A DNA stretch of 34,358 bases, taken from contig CANQTW010000027.1 in assembly GCA_947626845.1 (NCBI GenBank), positions 1 through 34,358 on the forward strand, read 5' to 3'. The notes below the pieces were generated by a model, which was not told the origin of the DNA, searched no databases, and was given only the letters and a program-made list of their open reading frames with translations. Of the stretch, positions 1-6,387 are shown in pieces. Position 1 is the stretch's first letter; each line of letters begins with the position of its first letter. The position numbers and the translations under genes were made by a program. Source of the DNA: an uncultured Oscillospiraceae bacterium (GTDB taxonomy: Bacteria; Bacillota; Clostridia; Oscillospirales; Oscillospiraceae).

Positions 1-115
1 CGCGGAAGTCGCGTTGGCTCGGCACGAGGCGAACGCCACAGCGCCCGCCTCACGCCTCACACGCTGACTTCGCTCCTCCTTTCCCCACAAAATCTACGAT
101 TTTGCGGGGGCCCCG
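1..115 (-). repeat. Two-hairpin dispersed repeat (family B), copy 1
   Basis: Read on the minus strand this has the order seen in five other copies: a run of Gs and Cs (105-115), a hairpin (caaaatc 88-94 with gattttg 98-104), the purine motif GGGGAAAGGAGGAGCGAA (69-86 reversed), then a second GC-rich arm ending in cgcgacttccgcg. The end matches the copy at 17931-18029. The stem sequence differs from every other copy but still pairs. No gene was seen in 1-267. Confidence 0.6.
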
Positions 116-119
116 AAAG

Positions 120-184
120 CGCGGAAGCCGCGTTGGCTTGGCGCGAGGCGAACGCCACAGTGCCCGCCTCACGCGCCTCACACG
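120..184 (+). repeat. Direct repeat of positions 1-63
   Basis: Positions 120-184 repeat 1-63 with only a few substitutions and small length differences. The two copies are separated by the hairpin and purine motif of the family B repeat, so the second half of that repeat has been duplicated here. Confidence 0.7.
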
Positions 185-192
185 TTCCCCTT

Positions 193-250
193 GTCGGAAA
201 AAGCCCGTCAGGGCTTTTTCCGACAATCTAAGCGGCTCTTTGAGCCGCTT
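193..250 (+). terminator. Two consecutive hairpins upstream of the decarboxylase gene
   Basis: The first hairpin is perfect: gtcggaaaaagccc (193-206), loop gtca, gggctttttccgac (211-224). The second pairs aagcggct with agccgctt in 230-250 and is followed by tgctttt. Nearly the same first hairpin, with the same upstream cacgttccccttgtcgg, recurs at 18102-18144. Either could end transcription of a gene left of the window, but neither has a long T tract. Confidence 0.45.
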
Positions 251-267
251 TGCTTTTAGGAGAAAGC

Positions 268-1641
268 ATGACGTTGTTTGATAAACTTCCCTCCGCCCCC
301 GGCCTGCCCATGCACATGCCGGGCCATAAGCGGAACGCCGCGGCCTTTCCCTGGCTGGCGGGGCTTTGCGAGCGGGATATTACCGAGATTTACGGCTTCG
401 ACGACCTCAACGATCCCCAGGAGGAATTTATGCGCATGGAGCGGGAGGCGGCGCGCCTCTGGGGCGCCTGCGCGTCCGTGGCCCTGGTGGGCGGCAGTAC
501 GCTGGGCGTCCTGGCCTCCGTCCTCTCCGTGCTGGAGGGGGGCGGGGAGCTGCTGATGTGCCGCCAAAGCCACAGGAGCGTCTACCACGCCGCCCAGCTC
601 GTCGGCGTCCGCACAAGATATCTGACCCCGGAGGCCGATCCTGAGACGGGCCTGCCCCTGTCGGTGCCCCCTGAGAGCGTGGCCGCCGCCCTGGACAAAT
701 ACCCCCGCGTCCGCCTGGTGTGCGTCACCTCCCCCACCTACGAGGGCGTCCTCAGCGACGTCAGGGGCATCGCGGAGGCGTGCCACCGGCGTGGCGTTCC
801 GCTCTTGGTGGACCAGGCCCACGGGGCGCATCTGGGGTTCGGGGGCTTCCCGGAGAACGCCGTCCGGAGCGGCGCCGACCTGACGGTGCAGAGCCTCCAC
901 AAGACCCTCCCCAGCCTCACCCAGACGGCCATGCTCCATCTGAACGACGGCCTGGTGGACCCACAGCGGGTCCGCCGGACGGTGGGGATGCTCCAAAGCT
1001 CCTCCCCCTCCTATCTGCTGTCCGGCTCCATCGAAAAATGCGTGGAGTATATGGGCCGGAGCGGGCAGGAGGCCTGCGCCGGGTGGCTTGCGCTGGTGAA
1101 CGAATTTCGCGCCAGGGCGGAGGACCTTCCCCATATCCGCCTTTGGCGGGGGGCCGGAGCGTTTGCCCTGGACCCCTCCAAGCTCCTTTTCATAAGCGCG
1201 CCGTCGCTGGCGGAAAAGCTTCGCGCCCGCGGGATCGAGACCGAGTACGCCCGCGGCGGGCTGACCCTGTGCATGACGGGCCTGGGCGACACGCGGGAGA
1301 GCCTGACGGCGCTCCTGGCGGCGCTGAGGGACGCCGGCGGGGAGCTTCCGCCGCCGGAGCCACGCCCCTCTGTCCCGTTTTCCCCCCTGCCCCAGGCGCC
1401 CTTGACCCTCCGTGAGGCCATGTCCCTCCCCGGCAGGCCCGTGCCCTGGGCGGAGGCCCTGGGATGCGTGTCCGGGGAGTACGCCTGGGCCTATCCGCCG
1501 GGCGTCCCCTGCCTTGTGCCGGGGGAGATCGTGGACGAAGACGTCCTAAAGACGCTGAAAGCCTCCTCCGATCTCCATTTTACCTGCAAACACGGTCCGG
1601 ATTCGATTTTTTGTGTTGACCTTCCGGAAAAAATGGTGTAG
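268..1641 (+). CDS. Orn/Lys/Arg decarboxylase-family PLP enzyme
   Basis: A 457-aa fold-type I PLP enzyme of the Orn/Lys/Arg decarboxylase family (SpeA/YaaO-like), which decarboxylates a basic amino acid to a polyamine precursor. The family's opening motif MHMPGHKR is at residues 15-22. VDQAHGAH (181-188) holds the Asp and His that contact the cofactor, and SLHKTLPSLTQ (209-219) holds the PLP lysine, K212. A C-terminal small domain follows. The ATG at 268 is chosen because TTAGGAGA (256-263) sits just upstream; an in-frame TTG at 250 has no such site and lies in a hairpin. The length is a little short of Bacillus SpeA. The substrate cannot be read from sequence; arginine or lysine is likely. 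The TAG stop overlaps the -10 box of the next gene's promoter. Confidence 0.88.
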   Translation: MTLFDKLPSAPGLPMHMPGHKRNAAAFPWLAGLCERDITEIYGFDDLNDPQEEFMRMEREAARLWGACASVALVGGSTLGVLASVLSVLEGGGELLMCRQSHRSVYHAAQLVGVRTRYLTPEADPETGLPLSVPPESVAAALDKYPRVRLVCVTSPTYEGVLSDVRGIAEACHRRGVPLLVDQAHGAHLGFGGFPENAVRSGADLTVQSLHKTLPSLTQTAMLHLNDGLVDPQRVRRTVGMLQSSSPSYLLSGSIEKCVEYMGRSGQEACAGWLALVNEFRARAEDLPHIRLWRGAGAFALDPSKLLFISAPSLAEKLRARGIETEYARGGLTLCMTGLGDTRESLTALLAALRDAGGELPPPEPRPSVPFSPLPQAPLTLREAMSLPGRPVPWAEALGCVSGEYAWAYPPGVPCLVPGEIVDEDVLKTLKASSDLHFTCKHGPDSIFCVDLPEKMV

Positions 1642-1644
1642 AAT
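1616..1644 (+). promoter_or_regulatory. Sigma-A promoter of scfA
   Basis: TTGACC (1616-1621), a 17-bp spacer and TAGAAT (1639-1644). The -10 box contains the TAG stop codon of the upstream gene, so scfA can be transcribed independently although it is packed directly behind that gene. Predicted start about 1651, giving a short leader before AAAGGGGG (1663-1670). Confidence 0.75.
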
Positions 1645-1678
1645 AGCCGTATAAGTTTTGGGAAAGGGGGATGTACCC

Positions 1679-1819
1679 ATGAAGAGAATAAAGACCGTTG
1701 AGACCCGCGATCTCAAGGCCAGCGTCAAGACCGGCGGCTGCGGCGAGTGCCAGACCTCCTGCCAGTCCGCCTGCAAGACCTCTTGCGGCGTCGCCAACCA
1801 GCTTTGTGAGAAAAAGTAA
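1679..1819 (+). CDS. scfA: SCIFF ranthipeptide precursor (six cysteines in forty-five residues)
   Basis: A 46-aa peptide starting MKRIKTVETRDLKASVKTGG and carrying six cysteines at 21, 24, 28, 32, 36 and 43, with Thr/Ser residues between them. This matches the SCIFF family, a RiPP precursor nearly universal in Clostridia, whose cysteines are joined by thioether bridges to nearby residues by the adjacent radical SAM enzyme. The ATG at 1679 lies 8 nt after AAAGGGGG; an upstream ATG (1671) runs into a stop after three codons. The charged N-terminal half is the leader. It has its own promoter and is followed by a hairpin that should favour more precursor than maturase transcript. The biological role of SCIFF peptides is not settled; quorum-type signalling has been proposed. 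Confidence 0.93.
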   Translation: MKRIKTVETRDLKASVKTGGCGECQTSCQSACKTSCGVANQLCEKK

Positions 1820-1837
1820 ACCACAGGCAAGAAACGG

Positions 1838-1869
1838 TACCGCTTGCGTTCGCGCAGGCGGTATTTTTT
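1838..1869 (+). terminator. Attenuator-like terminator between precursor and maturase
   Basis: taccgcttgcg (1838-1848), loop ttcg, cgcaggcggta (1853-1863), then six Ts (1864-1869). The stem is 11 bp with one G-T pair and a UUCG-type loop. The Shine-Dalgarno site of scfB (AGGTG, 1871-1875) begins two bases later. Partial read-through would set a high peptide-to-enzyme ratio. Confidence 0.75.
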
Positions 1870-1880
1870 AAGGTGATTTT

Positions 1881-3260
1881 ATGATACATCAGTATAAGCT
1901 AAACGGGTATAATATCGTCCTGGACGTCTATTCCGGCTCCGTCCATGCGGTGGACGAGGTGGCCTACGATATGATTGGCCTGTACGGGACCTGCACCGGG
2001 GACGAGATCGTGGCCGCCATGCTGAAAAAATACGGGGACCGGGAGGACGTGACCGAGGCCGACCTGCGGGAGTGCCTGGAGGACATAGAGGCCCTGAAGG
2101 ATGCGGGGAAGCTCTTCTCCGAGGACGAGTACGCCGGGATGGCCTTCGACCTGAAAAAGCGCTCCAACGAGGTGAAGGCCCTCTGCCTCCATGTGGCCCA
2201 CACCTGCAACCTGAACTGCTCCTACTGCTTCGCCAGCCAGGGCAAGTACCACGGCGAGCGGGCGCTGATGAGCTTCGAGGTGGGCAAGCGGGCCCTGGAC
2301 TTCCTGGTAGAGAACTCCGGCAAGCGCACCAATCTGGAGGTGGACTTTTTCGGCGGCGAGCCTTTGATGAACTGGCAGGTGGTGAAGGACCTGGTGGCCT
2401 ACGCCAGGAGTATCGAGGCTTCTGCCCATAAAAAATTCCGCTTCACCCTCACCACCAACGGCGTGCTGGTGGATGACGAGGTCATCGACTTTGCCAACCG
2501 GGAGATGAACAACGTAGTCATGTCCATCGACGGCCGGCCGGAGGTGCATGACCGCTTTCGGGTGGACCTGGCGGGGCGGGGAAGCTATGAGAAGATCGTC
2601 CCCAAATTCCTGGACTTTGCCAAAAAACGGGGGGAGCGGGACTACTACGTCCGCGGCACCTACACCCACTACAACACGGACTTCACCAACGATATCCTCC
2701 ACCTGGCGGACCTGGGCTTCACCCAGCTGTCCATGGAGCCGGTTGTCTGCGCCCCCGGCGACCCCTGTGCCCTGACGCAGGAGGACCTGCCCAAGCTCTT
2801 TGAGCAGTATGAGATTTTAGCGAAGGAGATGCTCCGGCGGGAGCGGGAGGGCCGGCCCTTCACCTTCTACCATTACATGATCGACCTTACCCACGGCCCC
2901 TGCATCTACAAGCGCATCTCCGGCTGTGGGTCCGGCACCGAATACCTGGCCGTCACCCCCTGGGGGGACCTGTACCCCTGCCACCAGTTCGTGGGGGATG
3001 AGAAATACCTCATGGGGAATATCTGGGACGGCGTCACCAACACCGCCTTGCGGGACGAGTTTAAGCTCTGCAACGTCTATGCCCGCCACGAGTGCGATGA
3101 TTGCTGGGCGCGGCTCTACTGCTCCGGCGGCTGCGCCGCCAACGCCTACCACGCCTCCGGCTCTATCACCGGCGTCTATCCATACGGCTGTGAGCTTTTC
3201 AAAAAACGCATGGAGTGCGCCATCATGATGCAGGTGGCCAGAGCGGAGGAGCACGAATAA
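1881..3260 (+). CDS. scfB: Thioether cross-link-forming SCIFF peptide maturase (radical SAM/SPASM)
   Basis: A 459-aa radical SAM enzyme that installs thioether cross-links in ScfA. Residues 1 to about 90 form an N-terminal region compatible with a peptide-recognition (RRE/PqqD-like) domain. The SAM-binding [4Fe-4S] motif is HTCNLNCSYCF, with C109, C113 and C116. FFGGEPL follows, as in other SPASM peptide maturases. The C-terminal third is rich in cysteine (GCGSGTEYLAV, PWGDLYPCHQF, ECDDCWARLYCSGGC, YPYGCELF), which is the SPASM domain binding two auxiliary clusters. AGGTG (1871-1875) precedes the ATG. Position directly after scfA and length agree with the family. The downstream 640 bases hold repeats. 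Confidence 0.93.
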   Translation: MIHQYKLNGYNIVLDVYSGSVHAVDEVAYDMIGLYGTCTGDEIVAAMLKKYGDREDVTEADLRECLEDIEALKDAGKLFSEDEYAGMAFDLKKRSNEVKALCLHVAHTCNLNCSYCFASQGKYHGERALMSFEVGKRALDFLVENSGKRTNLEVDFFGGEPLMNWQVVKDLVAYARSIEASAHKKFRFTLTTNGVLVDDEVIDFANREMNNVVMSIDGRPEVHDRFRVDLAGRGSYEKIVPKFLDFAKKRGERDYYVRGTYTHYNTDFTNDILHLADLGFTQLSMEPVVCAPGDPCALTQEDLPKLFEQYEILAKEMLRREREGRPFTFYHYMIDLTHGPCIYKRISGCGSGTEYLAVTPWGDLYPCHQFVGDEKYLMGNIWDGVTNTALRDEFKLCNVYARHECDDCWARLYCSGGCAANAYHASGSITGVYPYGCELFKKRMECAIMMQVARAEEHE

Positions 3261-3293
3261 CGCGCGTCAACGTCTCCCGAATTTTTAAAAATT

Positions 3294-3606
3294 GTAGGGG
3301 CCAGACCCGCTCGGCCCGCCGCATGGCGGCGGATGATTGAATTGGAAGGGGAACCCTGACGGTTCCCCTTCCAATCCCTTCCCTCCGAACATACGAATGT
3401 TGCAATTGCTTTCGTACAACGTCCCCGTAGGGGTGGCCGTCCTCGGCCACCCGTCCATCGAATTCCCGAAAACCTTTCCCCCAACGCCGTAGGGGCCGCC
3501 GCCCACGGCGGCCCGTTTCTCCGAATTTCCACATCGCCCACCCCAAAACGGTTGCGGCTTCGCCGCGTATTTGAATCACGGGCGTGTTTTTGAACCCGCC
3601 CCTACT
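3294..3606. repeat. Repeat block: direct repeat plus three family A hairpin modules
   Basis: 3294-3397 recurs as a near-identical direct repeat at 4219-4326; it begins GTAGGGG and holds a perfect 15-bp hairpin (3341-3355 with 3361-3375). Two family A modules follow, each GTAGGGG plus a hairpin: stem gggtggccg (3431-3439/3444-3452) and stem gggccgccg (3493-3501/3506-3514), both followed shortly by CGAATT. A third, on the minus strand, lies at about 3580-3606. Between them is the common ccaaaacggttgcggc module (3543-3558). No gene in 3261-3600. Confidence 0.75.
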
Positions 3607-3796
3607 GAGACTTGAGGCACCAATACAGACTAATTGAATGAAACGTCCAGCACTGTTCTGTTATGGGATTTGCCAGACGCAGTTTGTCTGGAAAATCCCA
3701 TAAAAAATTCTGACTGGGACACATTTCGTACATGATCGCGTTTTCTTCTTTCAAAAAACCGCCTTCATTTGTATTTATTTCGCGGAATGATGCCAT
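3602..3796 (-). CDS. Small hypothetical protein, possibly truncated by a repeat
   Basis: A possible 64-aa protein in an AT-rich stretch unlike the GC-rich surroundings. No family was recognised; it is acidic at the N-terminus and ends with aromatic residues. In favour: GGAG (3807-3810) 10 nt before the ATG and a good minus-strand promoter at 3820-3849. Against: a long imperfect hairpin (3662-3678 with 3686-3702) lies inside it, and its TAG stop is the TAG of a GTAGGGG repeat module, so the original 3' end may be lost. It could be a gene remnant or a non-coding RNA. It diverges from the XRE gene at 3905. Confidence 0.35.
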   Translation of the reverse strand: MASFREINTNEGGFLKEENAIMYEMCPSQNFLWDFPDKLRLANPITEQCWTFHSISLYWCLKSQ

Positions 3797-3819
3797 TCTG
3801 TATGTTCTCCGCGCATCTT

Positions 3820-3849
3820 ATTATATCACATGCTTACATCCATAAGCAA
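3820..3849 (-). promoter_or_regulatory. Minus-strand promoter with overlapping dyad, divergent to the XRE gene
   Basis: On the minus strand: TTGCTT (3844-3849), 18-bp spacer, extended -10 TGATATAAT (-10 at 3820-3825). An inverted repeat tgctta/taagca (3831-3836 and 3843-3848) lies across the -35 box and spacer, where the divergently encoded XRE regulator could bind. The regulator assignment is inference. Confidence 0.55.
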
Positions 3850-3904
3850 GCGATAACAGAAACATTGCTAAAATAATTTTAGCCATGAGGTTCTGGAGGT
3901 CGCT

Positions 3905-4168
3905 ATGGAAAAGGTTCTTGGAAACAAAACGCTGGGCGAAAACATCAAAAGGATTCGGCTGGCCTGCGGGCTTACGCAGGAGCAGACCATAGCTCGTTTG
4001 CAGGTCCTCGGCTCTCCGATCAGCCGCAGCACCTATTCGTTGATCGAGATGGGCAGAGGGAATATATACGTTAGCGATTTTGTTGGTTTAAAGACAGTAT
4101 TCAATGTCAGCTACGAAGATTTTTTCGAGGGAATAGAACCCTCACGCAGCCCCAAAAATAAAGAATAA
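3905..4168 (+). CDS. XRE-family (Cro/C1-type) transcriptional regulator
   Basis: An 87-aa DNA-binding protein made of little more than one Cro/C1-type helix-turn-helix. LGENIKRIRLACGLTQEQ is the first helix and turn, and SRSTYSLIEMGRG the recognition helix region, followed by the usual C-terminal helices with FEGIEPS. TGGAGGT (3894-3900) precedes the ATG. It sits alone in an AT-rich island bounded by roughly 105-bp direct repeats (3294-3397 and 4219-4326) and diverges from a small ORF whose promoter carries a dyad. It probably regulates itself and that divergent promoter. Composition different from its neighbours suggests acquisition. Confidence 0.85.
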   Translation: MEKVLGNKTLGENIKRIRLACGLTQEQTIARLQVLGSPISRSTYSLIEMGRGNIYVSDFVGLKTVFNVSYEDFFEGIEPSRSPKNKE

Positions 4169-4174
4169 GTCACG

Positions 4175-4206
4175 AGCGCCGCAATTACGATTGCGGTGCT
4201 TGTTTT
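4175..4206 (+). terminator. Terminator of the XRE gene
   Basis: agcgccgcaat (4175-4185), loop tacg, attgcggtgct (4190-4200), then TGTTTT. The stem is 11 bp with one G-T pair, starting 6 bases after the stop codon. Confidence 0.7.
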
Positions 4207-4218
4207 CCGTTACTGCCC

Positions 4219-4403
4219 GTAGGGGCCAGACCCGTGCTCGGCCCGCCGCACGGCGGCGAATGATTGAATTGGAAGGGGAACCCTGACGGTTCCCCTTCCA
4301 ATCCCTTCCCTCCGAACATACGAATTCCTGATATATTATGCAAAATGCTCCCTGTAGGGGCCGATGACCACATCGGCCCACACGCCGCACTATCGAATTT
4401 CCC
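4219..4403. repeat. Second direct-repeat copy plus family A module
   Basis: 4219-4326 repeats 3294-3397, including the perfect 15-bp hairpin (4268-4282 with 4288-4302). A family A module follows: GTAGGGG (4354-4360) with stem gggccgatg (4358-4366), loop acca, catcggccc (4371-4379), then a tail ending in cgaatttccc. No gene in 4169-4485. Confidence 0.75.
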
Positions 4404-4452
4404 TATACGCTCCGCCGCGTATTTGATTCACTGTTTCCTCATTATTTGAGAA

Positions 4453-4477
4453 AGGAGGCCCTGATCGGGGGCCTCCT
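4453..4477 (-). terminator. Terminator of the sigma/anti-sigma operon
   Basis: aggaggccc (4453-4461) pairs with gggcctcct (4469-4477), 8 bases beyond the stop codon of the minus-strand gene. On the minus strand it is followed by TTTCTC, so it is a moderate terminator. Confidence 0.5.
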
Positions 4478-4485
4478 GCTCGATT

Positions 4486-5616
4486 TCAGTTGCTTTCAAT
4501 GTGCTCAAACGGATCAAAGATGAAGTGCTCAAGGCCCGTGAAGGTCACGGTTTTTTCCTCTTCCATCCCGTAGTTGGTGACGACAAACTCGTTGGCCTCG
4601 GCATCGTAGTGTTCCTCGGCTATCATGGCAGCACCCACCGTCATGTCAAAGCCCAACTCGTCCTCATAATATTTCCAGCTTACCGTGCCTTCCATGATTT
4701 CTCCGCCCGCATTTTTATAGACATATACCTTCAGTGCGCCGTCTCCGAATTCATTATTGGTGATAAGCTCCGGCACGCCGTCACCGTCAAGGTCCACGCT
4801 GTATGCGCCAAAGCTGTGCTCATCGCCGAAGGTTTCAGCCACACACCGTTCTTCTCCGTCCATTTCCACCCAAAAATGCCACACGATCGTCCAAGGCGCC
4901 ACCTGCTCCATTGTGACGTGATAATCTTCAAAGCCCAGCACAGTGTCAAACGGTTTTATGGAGCTTATATCGGATGAACCGTCATCACGGGAGACATCCA
5001 TCACCATGTCGAGAAAATCATAGAGCTCATCCGGCTCCCGCAGGCGGAACGACATATCGTAGCGGACGTCCTCGTAACGGAAGATCGCCTCGCAGGTGTA
5101 TTTGTATTTCTCGTCCCACTCAGCAAATTCCTCTATAAAGAGATAGACCTCCACGCCGTTATACTCCGCCACCTCGGTGGGTTCCCCCGGCAGGGCAATA
5201 TCCTCCGGGGCGTTAAAAGCGCAGCTTATGGTAACAGGTTCCCCGTCCAGATTCGCTGTAAAGGCCAGGGTGTCCCAGCCGGATGTGTCTGAGATGTCCG
5301 TGTCCTCCCTTCGTGTGAGCCGTATGGCGGAGATGTCCGCCCCCGCGTCTGCCAGATTTTCCGCCAACAGCGTCCCGCCATACAGCTCCGTAAGCTCCTC
5401 CATACTTCCGATGGTGTCCTCTCGAAGCGCATCTGACGGTATATCCTCCTGGTGCCGGGGCAGGAAGACCGCGCACAATATGGCCGCCGCGCCCAAAGAG
5501 GCGGCAATGGCTGTCCAGCCTACCCATTTTTTTGATTTTTTCTGATCCTCATTGGCCGCGCGAATGGCCCAGCCATCAATATCGCCAATGGCCTCAAGCA
5601 GCATCTCAACATTCAT
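4486..5616 (-). CDS. Membrane-anchored protein, probable anti-sigma factor of the ECF sigma factor
   Basis: 376 aa. A short cytoplasmic N-terminus (1-30, ending in the basic run KKSKK) is followed by one membrane segment at about 32-53 and a large extracytoplasmic domain. That domain has no family I can name with certainty; near 275-284 it carries DLDGDGVPEL, the calcium-binding-like signature of FG-GAP/VCBS repeats. The ATG at 5616 overlaps the 3' end of the sigma gene by 11 bp, with GGAGGG about 8 nt upstream. Gene order, overlap and topology fit a sigma-factor partner that senses something outside the cell. No zinc-binding HxxxCxxC anti-sigma motif is visible, so the anti-sigma role is inference. 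Confidence 0.65.
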   Translation of the reverse strand: MNVEMLLEAIGDIDGWAIRAANEDQKKSKKWVGWTAIAASLGAAAILCAVFLPRHQEDIPSDALREDTIGSMEELTELYGGTLLAENLADAGADISAIRLTRREDTDISDTSGWDTLAFTANLDGEPVTISCAFNAPEDIALPGEPTEVAEYNGVEVYLFIEEFAEWDEKYKYTCEAIFRYEDVRYDMSFRLREPDELYDFLDMVMDVSRDDGSSDISSIKPFDTVLGFEDYHVTMEQVAPWTIVWHFWVEMDGEERCVAETFGDEHSFGAYSVDLDGDGVPELITNNEFGDGALKVYVYKNAGGEIMEGTVSWKYYEDELGFDMTVGAAMIAEEHYDAEANEFVVTNYGMEEEKTVTFTGLEHFIFDPFEHIESN

Positions 5617-6172
5617 GAATGAAGCCCTCCTTTATAAGATGCTTTTTTAATTTTTTCCTCGTTCTTTGAAGCAGCGATTTTACCTTGCCCTCACTGAAGC
5701 CGTACTGACGGCAAATCTGGTCAATAGATTTAAAATACCAATACCGGCAGACAAAGAGATTCCGCTCATTAGACGGCAGGGCCGCCACGAAGCTGCGGAC
5801 CGCTTGCCCAAGCTCGCCCGCCTCCACCTCGCTTTCCGGGTCTTGACCGGAGGGGATACAATCGCCCAACTCCTCCAGCGTCAGCGCTATCTCACCGCCG
5901 CCGCGCTTTTGAGCGCGGGCCTTTTGCCACTTCTTGATGGCAAGATAGCGGGTGAGCTTCGCTAAATATGTAGACAGTTCAGCCGGCTTATGAGGCGGCA
6001 GACTGTTCCACGCGCCGAGATACACGTCGTTGACGACCTCCTCGGTATCGTCAGGATCGTTCAATACACGAAAAGCCACGGAATAGCAATATTTGCCATA
6101 TTTCGTCTGCGTTTCCCTTATGGCGTCATCTGATCTTGACCAGTAAAGGTCTACGATTTCTTTGTCGGTCAT
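5606..6172 (-). CDS. ECF-type RNA polymerase sigma factor (sigma-70 family)
   Basis: 188 aa with the two-domain build of an ECF sigma factor. Region 2 (about 15-85) includes DDTEEVVNDVYLGAWN and the following helix with LTRYLAIKKWQKAR. Region 4 (about 125-182) has LPSNERNLFVCRYWY and the helix-turn-helix SIDQICRQYGFSEGKVKSLL. The linker 90-120 is acidic. AGGGTGAT lies before the ATG. It is translationally coupled to the downstream membrane protein. It directs polymerase to a small regulon, probably including its own promoter. Confidence 0.9.
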   Translation of the reverse strand: MTDKEIVDLYWSRSDDAIRETQTKYGKYCYSVAFRVLNDPDDTEEVVNDVYLGAWNSLPPHKPAELSTYLAKLTRYLAIKKWQKARAQKRGGGEIALTLEELGDCIPSGQDPESEVEAGELGQAVRSFVAALPSNERNLFVCRYWYFKSIDQICRQYGFSEGKVKSLLQRTRKKLKKHLIKEGFIHEC

Positions 6173-6215
6173 TCCATCACCCTTTGCAGTTTAGTCCCGA
6201 TCGGTCCTTCACTTA

Positions 6216-6245
6216 TATACTCCGAAAAGAGCGGCCTTGGTTGCA
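6216..6245 (-). promoter_or_regulatory. Candidate autoregulated ECF promoter
   Basis: On the minus strand, TGCAACC (6239-6245) is separated by 17 bp from AGTATA (6216-6221), about 44 bp before the sigma gene start. An -AAC- containing -35 box is common for ECF promoters. No convincing sigma-A promoter is nearer. The assignment rests on resemblance alone. Confidence 0.35.
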
Positions 6246-6320
6246 GATTAAATAAAACTTTTCGGACCTTTTCTAAGATGCGGTTTAAAGAAACTTAACC
6301 ACAAGTTTACCTCTTTTTTG

Positions 6321-6349
6321 TATACAACCCGCCTTATTTATGGTATAAT
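6321..6349 (+). promoter_or_regulatory. Promoter of hflX
   Basis: TATACA (6321-6326), 17-bp spacer, TATAAT (6344-6349) with TG three bases upstream of the -10. Predicted start about 6356, leader about 30 nt. Confidence 0.65.
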
Positions 6350-6387
6350 GGCTCTCATCAATCCGCAAGGGCGAAGGGAAGAAGAAA

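Noticed and set aside
3294-4326. CRISPR-like array from repeated hairpins
   Set aside because: Repeat units are irregularly spaced, occur in both orientations, have no uniform spacers and no cas genes nearby.
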